From NCBI GenBank assembly GCA_965223695.1, contig CBDCXJ010000005.1:58883-122882 (forward strand): DNA of 64,000 nucleotides, in the 5' to 3' direction. Each line of letters starts with the position of its first letter. Within the stretch, counting starts at the first letter, position 1. Below are positions 49,124 to 57,956 of the stretch, piece by piece. The DNA is from JAUVPB01 sp965223695 (lineage in GTDB: Bacteria; Actinomycetota; Thermoleophilia; Gaiellales; Gaiellaceae). The notes under the pieces were generated by a model. That model saw only the letters and a program-made list of their open reading frames with translations, ran no database searches and was not told the DNA's origin. Both the position numbers and the translations under genes were made by a program.

Positions 49124-51706
49124 TTACGACGCTAGAGCGGGCTGCCCCGCCACTGCCTCACGGGCCTGCTCGGCCGCAATAGAGGCCAGCGTCTTCTCGA
49201 CCATCGCGACGAAACGCTCGTCGAGCGCAGCCGCCTCCTGCTCCGTGGCCGCCTCGACGTGGAGATGAACGACAGGCTCGTCCGGATCCGGTATCACCTG
49301 CGCCCAGGAGCCCTCGCCGGCCACGCGGATCCCGTCACCGAGGCTGGGTGCTTCGCCTCGGAGCTCCTCGGCGAGCAGTCGCATCAGTGCTCCCTTGGCA
49401 TTCCACGGACATTGCAGCTGGCGATGCCAGAGCGTCGTGTGCGGAAGCTCGTCCACGAGCTGGCCGACGCTCTCGCCCGTGGCGACGAGCAGGTCGAGCA
49501 ACATGGCGACGCTCGCGCTCGCGGCCGGCGCCGGCAGGAAACGTGGAAAAACGTATGCCCCGTCGTTGCTCGCAGCGAAGGCCACACGTTGACCGGGGTC
49601 GCCCACGCCCGACACTCCCTCGCCGGTCGACGCGCGCGTCAGCGCGGCGAGAGACGCGGCAACGCGCTCGACCGGGCGGTTGCCCGCTACCGATTCGAGG
49701 TGAGCTGTCGCCGTCGAGGGAGCAACGATCGCGCCTGCCGTCGCCCTGACAGCAGTCAAGGTTGCGAGCAAGAGCAGCGCCTGCCAGTGCTCGAGAATGC
49801 GACCGCGCTCGTCGATGAGGGTGATCCGCTCACCGGCCGGGTCGAAGACAACGCCCAGGTCTGCACCTACCGCGCCGACCAGCAGCCGGGCTCGCTCGTT
49901 GACCGCCTCAGCGTCCAGGGACGGCTCTCCGACGATCTGATCGGTCACCTCCGCGCGCGAGGCAACCACCTCGACGCCAAGCGCACCGAACACGTGGGGT
50001 GCGACGAGCGCCGGCACCGAGTGCGAATACTCGACTGCGATGCGAAAGCCTCGAGCTTGGATACGCTCGGCGTCGACTGCGTCTGCGAGATCGTGGACGT
50101 ACGCCTCGACAGCGCGCGTTGGCTTGCTCACGCGGCCGATCTCGTTGAACCCTGCGCGGCGGAACTCCTGCCGCGAGAAGTGGCGAACGAGCGCCGACTG
50201 GAGTTCGGGGCCGAGTTGGACGCCTGGCGCCTCGAAGAGGTTGATCTCGATCAGCTCCGGGTCGTTCGGGTGCGGGCGCACGTGCGCGCCGGCTCGATAG
50301 CCTCGCGTCCGAAGACCGTGGCGCGCGAGCGATGCGGGGCTGAGCCCGAGGTCGACGATATCCACGCCGGTAGAGCTCAGACCCGCCGTCATGGCCTCGG
50401 CGATCAGCAGCGCAGAACGACTGGCTGCCCGGCCGATGACGACCTGATCCGAGCGGCGGAGCGCCGTGCCCAGAGCAGTCCCGAGCCGCAGCGCGACGTC
50501 CGGTGTGAGATCCACGTTCATCCGCCCGATCAGGCCGTCGCTGACGAAGAGCCGAGCCGATGCTGCGCGCGATTCCCAGACGAGGTTGCGATCGACCTGC
50601 GTGCCCGCTTCGACCTCTTTGAAGGGATAGATGCGGACGTCGGGCAGGATCTCGCTGTCGCGACCGAGCGTCACCTCGTCGCCGAGTGCGGCACCCTCGT
50701 GGACGCGCGCACGAGCCTGAAGGAAGCACGAGCGGCCCACCACGGCGCCCTCGACGCGTGCCCCCGAGGCGATGTGCGACGACATATCGACGCTGGAGCG
50801 GGCGACAACAGCGCCATCGCGCACTGTCACGCTCGAGGAGAGCACGGTGTGCGGCCCGACCTGTGCGTCGCGGCCGATCTTGCAGTAGTTGCCGATGAAG
50901 GCGGGCCCGGCGATCGAGGCCATCTCGAGATCGTCGAGGTCGACGCCATCGCCAATCCACACGTTCCCGCGAATGCGCAGACCGGGGATCGAGACGCTCA
51001 CACGCTCCTCGAGCGCGTCCACGTTGGCCTGGCGGTACTGATCGAGGTTGCCGACGTCCTGCCAGTAGCCCTCGAGTGGGAGCCCGTATAGCGGCCGGCC
51101 GAGCTCGAGCAGATGCGGGAAGAGCTCCTTCGAGAAGTCGAAGGGTATGTCGTCGGGCACGTGGCGAAGCACCTCCGGCTCGATCACGTAGATGCCGGTG
51201 TTGATCGTGTCCGAGAAAACCTCGCCCCAGCCCGGCTTCTCGAGGAAGCGCTCGACACGGCCATCCTCGTCGACGACGACGATCCCGAACTCGAGCGGGT
51301 TGTCGACGTGCTTCAGGCCGATCGTCACCGACGCCTTGCGCGCGCGATGGAAGTCGACGAGCTGGGTCAGATCGACGTCGCAGACCGCATCGCCAGAGAT
51401 GACGATGAACGTCTCGTCGAGCTCGTCGGAGGCGAGCTTGACGGAGCCCGCCGTTCCTGCCGGCGACTCCTCGACCGAGTAGTTGATTCGCAGCCCAAGG
51501 CTCTCACCACTGCCGAAGTAGGTGCGCACCGCCTGAGGCATGAACGCGAGCGTCACGATGACCTCCTCGACGCCGTGTGCGCGCAGCAGCTCGAGGATGT
51601 GCTCCATGCACGGCTTGCCGACGATGGGAACCATCGGCTTGGGCTGATTCGACGTCAGCGGACGCAGGCGCGTTCCCTGACCGCCTGCCATCACCACGGC
51701 CTTCAT
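49124..51706 (-). CDS. Nucleotidyltransferase-PMM fusion (mannose-1-phosphate guanylyltransferase-like)
   Basis: Three parts: an N-terminal sugar-nucleotide pyrophosphorylase domain (AVVMAGGQGTRLRPLT at the start, KPMVPIVGKP), a left-handed beta-helix (about 245-360), and a C-terminal phosphohexomutase-like domain. The mutase half lacks its catalytic elements: the TASHNP serine loop reads HVRPHPNDPE (about 473-482), the DGDxDR metal loop reads DPAGER (about 620) and the GExSGH loop reads SNDGAYVF. It therefore probably has only transferase activity. 860 residues; the ATG overlaps the pgsA-like stop (ATGA). Confidence 0.85.
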   Translation of the reverse strand: MKAVVMAGGQGTRLRPLTSNQPKPMVPIVGKPCMEHILELLRAHGVEEVIVTLAFMPQAVRTYFGSGESLGLRINYSVEESPAGTAGSVKLASDELDETFIVISGDAVCDVDLTQLVDFHRARKASVTIGLKHVDNPLEFGIVVVDEDGRVERFLEKPGWGEVFSDTINTGIYVIEPEVLRHVPDDIPFDFSKELFPHLLELGRPLYGLPLEGYWQDVGNLDQYRQANVDALEERVSVSIPGLRIRGNVWIGDGVDLDDLEMASIAGPAFIGNYCKIGRDAQVGPHTVLSSSVTVRDGAVVARSSVDMSSHIASGARVEGAVVGRSCFLQARARVHEGAALGDEVTLGRDSEILPDVRIYPFKEVEAGTQVDRNLVWESRAASARLFVSDGLIGRMNVDLTPDVALRLGTALGTALRRSDQVVIGRAASRSALLIAEAMTAGLSSTGVDIVDLGLSPASLARHGLRTRGYRAGAHVRPHPNDPELIEINLFEAPGVQLGPELQSALVRHFSRQEFRRAGFNEIGRVSKPTRAVEAYVHDLADAVDAERIQARGFRIAVEYSHSVPALVAPHVFGALGVEVVASRAEVTDQIVGEPSLDAEAVNERARLLVGAVGADLGVVFDPAGERITLIDERGRILEHWQALLLLATLTAVRATAGAIVAPSTATAHLESVAGNRPVERVAASLAALTRASTGEGVSGVGDPGQRVAFAASNDGAYVFPRFLPAPAASASVAMLLDLLVATGESVGQLVDELPHTTLWHRQLQCPWNAKGALMRLLAEELRGEAPSLGDGIRVAGEGSWAQVIPDPDEPVVHLHVEAATEQEAAALDERFVAMVEKTLASIAAEQAREAVAGQPALAS

Positions 51707-52299
51707 CGGAGCGACCTCGCGACTGCGATGACGTATCCGAGCCCGGCGGCTAGCGACATGCCGACGCCGACGAAGAAGAGCACGAGCGGGAACACCGTGC
51801 CCTCGTAGGTCACGAGAACGGCCACGACGCTCGAATAGAGCACCCAGGTGGCCGCCTTGCCGAGCAGGCTGACCGAGAAGTCGTGGCCACCACGCACCGC
51901 GAAGCGCGAGCCGGCGATCAACAGCAGATCGCGCCCGAGCACGATTGCGATCGCCCACCAGGGAAGTCGCCCTGCGACACCGAGGAGCACCACGCCGGCG
52001 TTGATCATCATTCGGTCGGCCAAGGGGTCGGCGTACTTGCCGAACTCCGACTCGACGCGCCAGCGGCGCGCGAGCCAGCCATCGATCTGGTCGGTAAAGG
52101 CCGAGACCCCGAAGAGAACGCCAGCGGCCAGGCTGTGTCCTTCGTCCGCGCGCAGAATCACCACAATGAATACGGGAATGCCAGCGAGGCGGGCAACAGT
52201 GAGGGCGTTTGGCAGTTGCGAGAGTGGGTAGCCAACCGCGGGGGAAGCCACCTCGAAAGGATACTCCCGGGCTCGCGGCACGCTCGCCGCGGCACCCAA
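51703..52299 (-). CDS. CDP-alcohol phosphatidyltransferase (PgsA-like)
   Basis: Membrane enzyme transferring a phosphatidyl group from CDP-diacylglycerol to an alcohol. The CDP-OH motif D-G-x2-A-R...G...D...D is present in QIDGWLARRW followed by EFGKYADPLADR (about 70-93), and about six hydrophobic segments follow the LPNALTVARL start. Which alcohol (glycerol-phosphate, inositol-phosphate) is unclear. TTG 52299 directly follows proC; GTG 52281 or 52251 are closer to the conserved core. Coupled to the nucleotidyltransferase gene. Confidence 0.83.
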   Translation of the reverse strand: MGAAASVPRAREYPFEVASPAVGYPLSQLPNALTVARLAGIPVFIVVILRADEGHSLAAGVLFGVSAFTDQIDGWLARRWRVESEFGKYADPLADRMMINAGVVLLGVAGRLPWWAIAIVLGRDLLLIAGSRFAVRGGHDFSVSLLGKAATWVLYSSVVAVLVTYEGTVFPLVLFFVGVGMSLAAGLGYVIAVARSLR

Positions 52300-53124
52300 C
52301 TAGACCTGATCGGTGTCAGCCGCTGCGAGCTCTTTGCTCCGCTCCAGGGCGGCCGTGATGGCGTTGAGAAACGCTGCGCGCACGCCGGCCCGCTCGAGCT
52401 CACGGATCGCCGCGATCGTCGTTCCTCCTGGCGAGGTAACGGCCTCTCGCAACTCGACGGGGTGCATCCCCTCATCGCGAAGGAGCTTTGCTGTGCCGAA
52501 CATCGTCTGCACTACGAGATCGGTGGAGATGTCACGCGAGAGGCCGAGCAGGATGCCAGCCTCGATCATCGACTCGGCTAGAAGCGCGAAGTAGGCGGGC
52601 CCTGACCCAGACACCGCGGTGACAGCGTCGAGCGCGTGCTCGGGCACGCGGACGCTCGAGCCGACACATCTGAGCAGGCGCTCGGCGATCACGAGATCCT
52701 CTTCGCTCGCGTGCGCACCGGGTGCGAGCCCGGCGATGCCCTCGTGGACGGTCATGGGCGCGTTCGGCATGACGCGCACCACGGCTGCCGGTGCTGCGAC
52801 GCGTTCTTCGATCGAGCGGGTGGTGATGCCGGCGGCGACTGAGATGATGGTTTGCTCCGCAGCGATTTCCGAGCCGACCTCGGCGAGCAGGTCGGAGATG
52901 TCCTGCGGCTTTACTGCGATGACGATGACCGCTGCATCCCTCAGGCTTGCGGCGTTGTCGAGCGTCGTCGCGATGCCGTAGCGCTCGGCCAGCTCCTCGA
53001 GCCGCTCGGCGCGACGATCGCTTGCCGTGATGTCGCTCGCCTCATGCGACCCGGAGGACAGCAGACCGGCCACCAGTGCCTCGCCGATCTTGCCGGCTCC
53101 GAGGATAGAGATTCGCTCGCTCAC
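52300..53124 (-). CDS. proC: Pyrroline-5-carboxylate reductase
   Basis: Last step of proline synthesis. The dinucleotide-binding motif (ILGAGKIGEALVAGLL) starts the protein, and the C-terminal P5CR signature is present (ALDAVTAVSGSGPAYFALLAESM and SPGGTTIAAIRELE). 274 residues is normal. A TACGCT box lies 10 nt before the GTG. proS and tRNA-Pro are within 4 kb, so several proline functions sit close together. Confidence 0.95.
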   Translation of the reverse strand: MSERISILGAGKIGEALVAGLLSSGSHEASDITASDRRAERLEELAERYGIATTLDNAASLRDAAVIVIAVKPQDISDLLAEVGSEIAAEQTIISVAAGITTRSIEERVAAPAAVVRVMPNAPMTVHEGIAGLAPGAHASEEDLVIAERLLRCVGSSVRVPEHALDAVTAVSGSGPAYFALLAESMIEAGILLGLSRDISTDLVVQTMFGTAKLLRDEGMHPVELREAVTSPGGTTIAAIRELERAGVRAAFLNAITAALERSKELAAADTDQV

Positions 53125-53134
53125 GTCCCCGCAG

Positions 53135-53140
53135 AGCGTA
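53135..53140 (-). promoter_or_regulatory. -10 box TACGCT for proC
   Basis: Minus strand TACGCT ends 10 nt before the proC GTG. Confidence 0.45.
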
Positions 53141-53209
53141 GCGAAGGGCAGGCGACGCGCCGGTTCGCGCGCTCGGCGTCGGCGACAACGCCTCTCGTGC
53201 CGGCGCCGG

Positions 53210-53874
53210 CTACGGCGCTGGCTCGGGAAGCCCGACCTCGACCCGTCCGACCTCTATGCGCGGCTGTTGCAGCTTCGTCAGCGCTCGTGTCAGCTCGCGC
53301 TTGATGTCCGTCGGCCCGGGAAGGCCGGTGAGCAGATCTGTCCCTGGAAGCCCATTCACCACGAGCCTCAGCACCGCCCGCTCACGAGAATCGAGCTGCG
53401 CGAGACGCTGCGACGTCCCGCCGCCCTCGAGCAGGCCCAGAAGGCGGACGTTGATCGAGAACCGTCCGTCGCACACCATCTCGATCGCGCGCACCAGATC
53501 GCGTAGCGGAGCGGCTCGCGACAGCACTCCACGCGCTCCTGCCTCGAGTGACTGGATGAGGAAGCCGCGGTCGCCGCTCTCGGTTGCGACGATGATGGCC
53601 GAGCGCTGAGCTCGGGCGCTCAGAACGCTCGTGAGGACGTGGCCCGGTCGGGCGCGATCTGATCGTCGACGACAAGCACGTTCGGCCGATGCAGCTCGGC
53701 CAGCGCAACCAGCTCGCCGGCGCTCGTCGGAGTGCCGATCACGGCGATGCCGCGGCCCTCGAGGTAGCGGCGCTCCAGGGCAGCACGGTCTCTGTCGGGA
53801 TCGGCGAGCAGGCAGGTGATCCGCGGTTCGCGGCGCGCGAGCTCGGTGCTGGGAACGGCAGCGTCGGACGTCAT
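53210..53874 (-). pseudogene. LuxR-type response regulator with a frameshift
   Basis: An ATG at 53874 opens a receiver-like half (ITCLLADPDRDRAALERRYL ... PNVLVVDDQIAPDRA) that stops at 53620. The continuation, SAIIVATESGDRGFLIQSLEAGARGVLSRA and a degenerate LuxR helix-turn-helix (LDSRERAVLRLVVNGL), is in another frame to 53210. A single missing base near 53640 rejoins them into about 221 residues. Either a recent inactivation or a sequencing error. The receiver also lacks an obvious DD pair at its N-terminus. Confidence 0.7.
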
Positions 53875-53940
53875 GACGGGAACAGGGAGGGAGCCTACCG
53901 AGCGCACCCGCCGCCGACAACCGTCGACTGACGTGGCGGG

Positions 53941-54070
53941 CGACCTCGCCTCGCCTGCGGCGAGATCGGTTCGCGAGTCGGGACGGTCGGATTTGAACCG
54001 ACGACCTCGCCTCGCCTGCGGCGAGATCGGTTCGCGAGTCGGGACGGTCGGATTTGAACCGACGACCTCG
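53941..54070. repeat. 61-bp tandem duplication of the tRNA-Pro 3' end and trailer
   Basis: Two exact 61-bp copies (53941-54001, 54002-54062) plus 8 bp of a third. Each contains the last 32 nt of the tRNA (T-arm, 3' acceptor strand and discriminator base) and a trailer with the hairpin CTCGCC / GGCGAG. Confidence 0.85.
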
Positions 54071-54113
54071 TGTCCCCCAGACACGCGCGCTAACCAAGCT
54101 GCGCCACGTCCCG
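54039..54113 (-). tRNA. tRNA-Pro (anticodon GGG)
   Basis: 75 nt including discriminator A. Acceptor CGGGACG / CGTCCCG, D stem GCGC / GCGC, anticodon stem CGTGT / ACACG with loop CTGGGGG (GGG at 34-36), T stem GTCGG / CCGAC with loop TTCGAAT. CCA is not encoded. Reads CCC/CCU proline codons. The prolyl-tRNA synthetase gene is 1 kb away. Confidence 0.95.
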
Positions 54114-54177
54114 TCCGGTCCAGGATAGCTCGTGACGTAGGCGCGCGCCGGCGCTCGGCCACCCTGACGAGCCATGA

Positions 54178-54183
54178 TCTAAT
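54178..54183 (+). promoter_or_regulatory. -10-like TCTAAT before the AlgH family gene
   Basis: TCTAAT ends 6 nt before the ATG at 54190. It deviates from TAnnnT at position 2 but has leaderless spacing. Confidence 0.35.
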
Positions 54184-54189
54184 GACACG

Positions 54190-54774
54190 ATGGAGCCGGT
54201 GCCCGAATTCGATCGCGAGGAAGCGCCCTCAGGCTCGCTGAGGGGGCAGCTTCTGATCGCCACGCCGACGCTGGCCGATCCGAACTTCTTCCGCTCGGTC
54301 GTCCTGATCGCCGAACACTCGGAAGAGGGCGCCATGGGTCTGGTTCTCAACCGCCCCCTCGAGGTACTCGTTGCCGACGCCGTCGAGCCGCTCAGGCCGC
54401 TCGTCGAGGCCGATGCCGCCGTCTACCAGGGCGGGCCCGTCGAGCCACAGGCCGTGCTCGCCCTGGCGGAGTTCGCTGATCCGATCGACGCGGCCTCAGT
54501 CGCGTTCAATGAGATCGGCTTCGTGTCCTCCGACCCCGACGTCGAGACGCTCCAGAGCGCTGTCCGACGCGCGCGCGTCTTCGCCGGCTATGCCGGCTGG
54601 AGCCCCGGCCAGCTCGAGGAAGAACTCGGCGAGGAGGCCTGGCTCGTTGAGCCCGCGCAGCCGACCGATGTCTTCACCGACGACGCCGAGGCACTCTGGT
54701 CGAGCGTGCTCAGACGGCGCGGAGCGCTCGGTGCCATGCTCGCAATGATGCCGACCGATCCGTCCGTGAACTAG
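54190..54774 (+). CDS. YqgE/AlgH family protein (UPF0301)
   Basis: 194 residues with the family hallmarks: GQLLIATPTLADPNFFRSVVLIAEHSEEGAMGLVLNRP in the first third (two motifs, about 19-56), YQGGPVEPQ (about 79) and FAGYAGWSPGQLEEEL (about 136-151). Function is unknown despite the name AlgH from Pseudomonas. It stands alone on + and ends in a good terminator. Confidence 0.92.
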   Translation: MEPVPEFDREEAPSGSLRGQLLIATPTLADPNFFRSVVLIAEHSEEGAMGLVLNRPLEVLVADAVEPLRPLVEADAAVYQGGPVEPQAVLALAEFADPIDAASVAFNEIGFVSSDPDVETLQSAVRRARVFAGYAGWSPGQLEEELGEEAWLVEPAQPTDVFTDDAEALWSSVLRRRGALGAMLAMMPTDPSVN

Positions 54775-54782
54775 GTCGGCCG

Positions 54783-54811
54783 ACGCCAGACCCGAGCCGG
54801 CCTGGCGTTTT
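54783..54811 (+). terminator. Rho-independent terminator of the AlgH family gene
   Basis: ACGCCAG / CTGGCGT, 7 bp perfect with a 12-nt loop, followed by TTTT. Ends 2 nt inside the convergent XRE gene stop. Confidence 0.7.
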
Positions 54812-55112
54812 ACAAGCGGCGGTAGAGCCGATCGGCGAGCGCCGAGTCCTTCTCGAGGCGCTCGGTGACGCAGCGGATCCTGTACTCGCGGAAGAACTCG
54901 GCCTCGACCCCGAGGGCCTTGCCGATCGAGGCGATCACCGAATTGCTAGGCACCGGTCGATTCCCGTGCACGATGTGGTTGAGATATCCCGCCGAGAGGT
55001 GCGTCTTCTCGGCCAGTGAGCGGTATGTCGCACCAGAGTCGGCCATGAGCTTCTCGACGCTCTCACCGAACGGCTTCTGGCTGAAGGTTCGTCGCTGTCT
55101 CTTCTTGCTCAC
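54810..55112 (-). CDS. XRE-family helix-turn-helix protein
   Basis: 100 residues with a clear HTH_3 fold (FGESVEKLMADSGATYRSLAEKTHLSAGYLNHIVHGNRPVP, about 15-55) plus a helical extension (AEFFREYRIRCVTERLEKD). The start overlaps the proS stop by 4 nt, so it is translated with proS. Its target is unknown; the tight link to proS and proximity to tRNA-Pro make a local regulatory role conceivable but unproven. Confidence 0.85.
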   Translation of the reverse strand: MSKKRQRRTFSQKPFGESVEKLMADSGATYRSLAEKTHLSAGYLNHIVHGNRPVPSNSVIASIGKALGVEAEFFREYRIRCVTERLEKDSALADRLYRRL

Positions 55113-56815
55113 GGAAGCTCCGCCCAGAGCGCGCTCACCTGCGCAGCCGCACGCTCGGCCTGCACACGCTCATCCTTGCCGGCTCGACGGGCGCGCAGAT
55201 CGACGGCACCGTCGTCGAGCGACTTCTTGCCGACGGTAACGCGGACCGGCGCTCCGAGCATGTCGGCGTCGGCAAACTTCTCGCCCGGTCGCTGATCGCG
55301 GTCATCGAGGAGGACGGCGTGGCCGGCGTCGGCCAGCTCTCGAGCGAGCTTCTCCCCCATCTCGACGACCTCGTCACCTCCCGCGCTCAGCACAACGAGC
55401 TGCACATCGACGGGCGCGACGTTTCGCGGCCAGGTGATTCCATCGTCGTCATGGTGCTGCTCGATTACGGCGGCCATTGTCCGAGCCGGGCCGATGCCGT
55501 AGCTCCCCATCACGATCGGGCGCTCGGTGCCTGACTCGTCGAGGTAGGTGGCGTCGAGCGCCTCGGAGTAGCGCGTTCCCAGCTTGAAGATGTTCCCCAC
55601 TTCGATTGCAGGTTCGACGCGCAGGCTACCGCCACAGAGGGTGCACTTGTCGCCGGGTTCGACCTCCCGAATATCGGCGAGGAGCGTGGGCTCGTAGTCG
55701 CGCCCCGCCTCGACGCCCCAGAGGTGGAAGCCGTCGCGGTTAGCGCCTGCAACGTATTGCCCGCTCGCCAGCGCGCCGTCGGCGATGATGCGCAGGTCGA
55801 CGCCGACAGGGCCCAGCGAGCCGCCGTCGGCGCCGAAGGCCTGGCGGATCTCGTCGGCGTGCGCAGGCCGGAACTCGCCACCGAGCGCCTTCTGCAGCTT
55901 GAGCTCGTGCAGGCGGTGGTCACCACGTACCAGCGCGAGCACGAGCGTCTCGCCCGGGCCAACCACCGGCATCGCTTTCGAGGTGGCACGCGGGTCGATC
56001 TCGAGCATGGCCGCCAGGCTCTCGATCGTGTCGGCGCCGGGCGTCTCGACCGCTTCCGGGGCGTCGCGACTCGGCGGGAACACGGGATCTTGCGCGCGTG
56101 CGCCGGCCACCTCGATACTCGCCGAGAAGTCGCCGTTGTCACAGAGCACGATGTCGTTCTCGCCCGAGCGGCACGGCGCCATGTACTCGTGCGCGCCGCT
56201 ACCTCCCATCATCCCGACGTGGCTCTCGACCTCGTAGTACTGCAATCCGCAGCGATCGAAGATGCGTCGGTAGGCGCCGGCATGCGCCCAGTACGCGGTG
56301 TCGAGGCCCTCCTCGTCGCGATCGAGGCTGTAGGAGTCCTTCATGACGAACTCCCGCACGCGCAGGAGACCGGCGCGTGGGCGCGGCTCGTCGCGCTCCT
56401 TGAGCGCGAAGTGGTACCAGATCTGGGGAAGCTGGCGATACGAGCTGATCTCGCGCGCGTGATGCGTGACCGTCTCTTCGTGTGTCATCGCCAGCACGAA
56501 GGGGCGCTCATTGCGATCGTTGAGGCGGAACAGCTCGCCGATCCCGTAGCGGCCCGTCTTCTGCCACAGCTCGGCCGGGGTCAAAAGCGGCATCAGCATC
56601 TCCTGACCACCGATCGCGTTCATCTCCTCACGGATGATCTGCTCGATCTTGCGGTAGCTGCGTAGGCCCGCCGGCATCAGCGTGTACAGGCCCGAGCCAA
56701 CCGAGCGGACAAGGCCAGCGCGCAATGAAAGGCGGTGACTCGGCGCCTCTGCCTCGGCCGGGTCTTCGCGCAGCGTTGGCACGAAGAGCTGCGATGCTCG
56801 CAGAAGCTCGCCCAT
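55109..56815 (-). CDS. proS: Prolyl-tRNA synthetase
   Basis: Class II synthetase charging tRNA-Pro. It is the bacterial long form (568 residues) with the editing insertion domain (about 225-385). Motif 1-3 regions are visible: SGLYTLMPAGLRSYRKIEQIIREEMN near 37, the EFVMKDSYSLDRDEEGL stretch near 155, and MGSYGIGPARTMAAVIEQHHDDDG near 435, followed by the anticodon-binding domain. ATG start 7 nt after ispG on the same strand, so ispG-proS-xre is probably one transcript. Confidence 0.96.
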   Translation of the reverse strand: MGELLRASQLFVPTLREDPAEAEAPSHRLSLRAGLVRSVGSGLYTLMPAGLRSYRKIEQIIREEMNAIGGQEMLMPLLTPAELWQKTGRYGIGELFRLNDRNERPFVLAMTHEETVTHHAREISSYRQLPQIWYHFALKERDEPRPRAGLLRVREFVMKDSYSLDRDEEGLDTAYWAHAGAYRRIFDRCGLQYYEVESHVGMMGGSGAHEYMAPCRSGENDIVLCDNGDFSASIEVAGARAQDPVFPPSRDAPEAVETPGADTIESLAAMLEIDPRATSKAMPVVGPGETLVLALVRGDHRLHELKLQKALGGEFRPAHADEIRQAFGADGGSLGPVGVDLRIIADGALASGQYVAGANRDGFHLWGVEAGRDYEPTLLADIREVEPGDKCTLCGGSLRVEPAIEVGNIFKLGTRYSEALDATYLDESGTERPIVMGSYGIGPARTMAAVIEQHHDDDGITWPRNVAPVDVQLVVLSAGGDEVVEMGEKLARELADAGHAVLLDDRDQRPGEKFADADMLGAPVRVTVGKKSLDDGAVDLRARRAGKDERVQAERAAAQVSALWAELP

Positions 56816-56822
56816 GTCTCGA

Positions 56823-57947
56823 CTACGACGGCCGCTGGGCAGCTTCGGCCATGAGCTCAGTGGCTGACTTGGCCATCTTCAGCCGTTTCGGACGCTTCAT
56901 TCCGGCGTCGATCCAGCCGTCGATCTCGTTGAAGAGCTCGTCGACCAAGACAGGCGAGTCGACTTTCCGCAACACGCGCCCGTGCGCGTAGATGAAGCCC
57001 GTATCGCGGCCGCCGGCAATGCCGAAGTCGGCGTTCCCAGCCTCGCCCGGCCCGTTGACCGCGCAGCCCATGACCGCAACCTCGAACGCCTCGCCGTATC
57101 CGCGCAGCCTGCCCTCGACCGTCTCGGCCAGCGTCTGGACGCCGACGTTGTCGCGTCCGCATGACGGGCACGAGATCATCACCGGCCCGCGCTCGCGAAG
57201 GCCAAGCGCTTTGAGAATCTCGAACGCCACGTCGACCTCCTTCTCGGGCTCCGCCGTGAGCGAGACACGGATCGTGTCGCCGATGCCGTCAGCAAGGAGT
57301 GTTCCGAGGCCAACCGAGCTCTTGATCGCGCCGACGAATGGCGTCCCCGACTCGGTCACGCCGAGGTGGAGCGGGTAGTCGACCTTGTCGGCGATCGTTC
57401 GATACGCGCGGATCATCTCGGGCACAGAGGTCGACTTCACCGAGATCTTGAAGTCGTGGTAATCGAGCTTCTCGAGCAGCTCGACCTCCTCCATCGCGGC
57501 CTGCACGAGGGCCTCGGCGCCGTCCTCCATGTCGCGTAGATGCTCGGGCAGCGATCCCGAGTTCGCGCCGATCCGCATCGGGATTCCCTTGGCTTTCGCC
57601 GCTTTGACGACCTCGGCGACCTTGTCGGGCCCGCCGATGTTGCCCGGGTTGATCCGGACCGCCGCGACGCCGGCATCAATCGCCTTGAGCGCCAGGCTCG
57701 CATTGAAGTGGATGTCGGCGATTACGGGGATCGGGCTCAGGTAGATCAATTTGGGAAGCACTGCTGCGTCCTCGTTCTTCGGGACGGCAACGCGCACGAG
57801 CTCGCAGCCGGCCTCGACGAGCTTTCCGATCTGCGCAATCGTCGCGTCCACATCGTGCGTGTTCGTGAACGTCATCGATTGCACGATGACGGGAGCTTCA
57901 CCGCCGATCTCGACCCCACCCACGGATATGCGCCTCGCGCTTCCCAC
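56823..57947 (-). CDS. ispG: (E)-4-hydroxy-3-methylbut-2-enyl diphosphate synthase
   Basis: Iron-sulfur enzyme of the MEP isoprenoid pathway (MEcPP to HMBPP). The TIM-barrel part has PVIVQSMTFTNTHDVDAT and INPGNIGG; the [4Fe-4S] ligands are in the C-terminal SCPSCGRDN and VAVMGCAVNGPGEA. 374 residues is normal. GTG start with TACAAT 9 nt upstream. dxr, the second pathway gene, is upstream beyond the RseP-type protease, the usual dxr-rseP-ispG order. Confidence 0.96.
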   Translation of the reverse strand: MGSARRISVGGVEIGGEAPVIVQSMTFTNTHDVDATIAQIGKLVEAGCELVRVAVPKNEDAAVLPKLIYLSPIPVIADIHFNASLALKAIDAGVAAVRINPGNIGGPDKVAEVVKAAKAKGIPMRIGANSGSLPEHLRDMEDGAEALVQAAMEEVELLEKLDYHDFKISVKSTSVPEMIRAYRTIADKVDYPLHLGVTESGTPFVGAIKSSVGLGTLLADGIGDTIRVSLTAEPEKEVDVAFEILKALGLRERGPVMISCPSCGRDNVGVQTLAETVEGRLRGYGEAFEVAVMGCAVNGPGEAGNADFGIAGGRDTGFIYAHGRVLRKVDSPVLVDELFNEIDGWIDAGMKRPKRLKMAKSATELMAEAAQRPS

Positions 57948-57956
57948 CGCGAGGCG

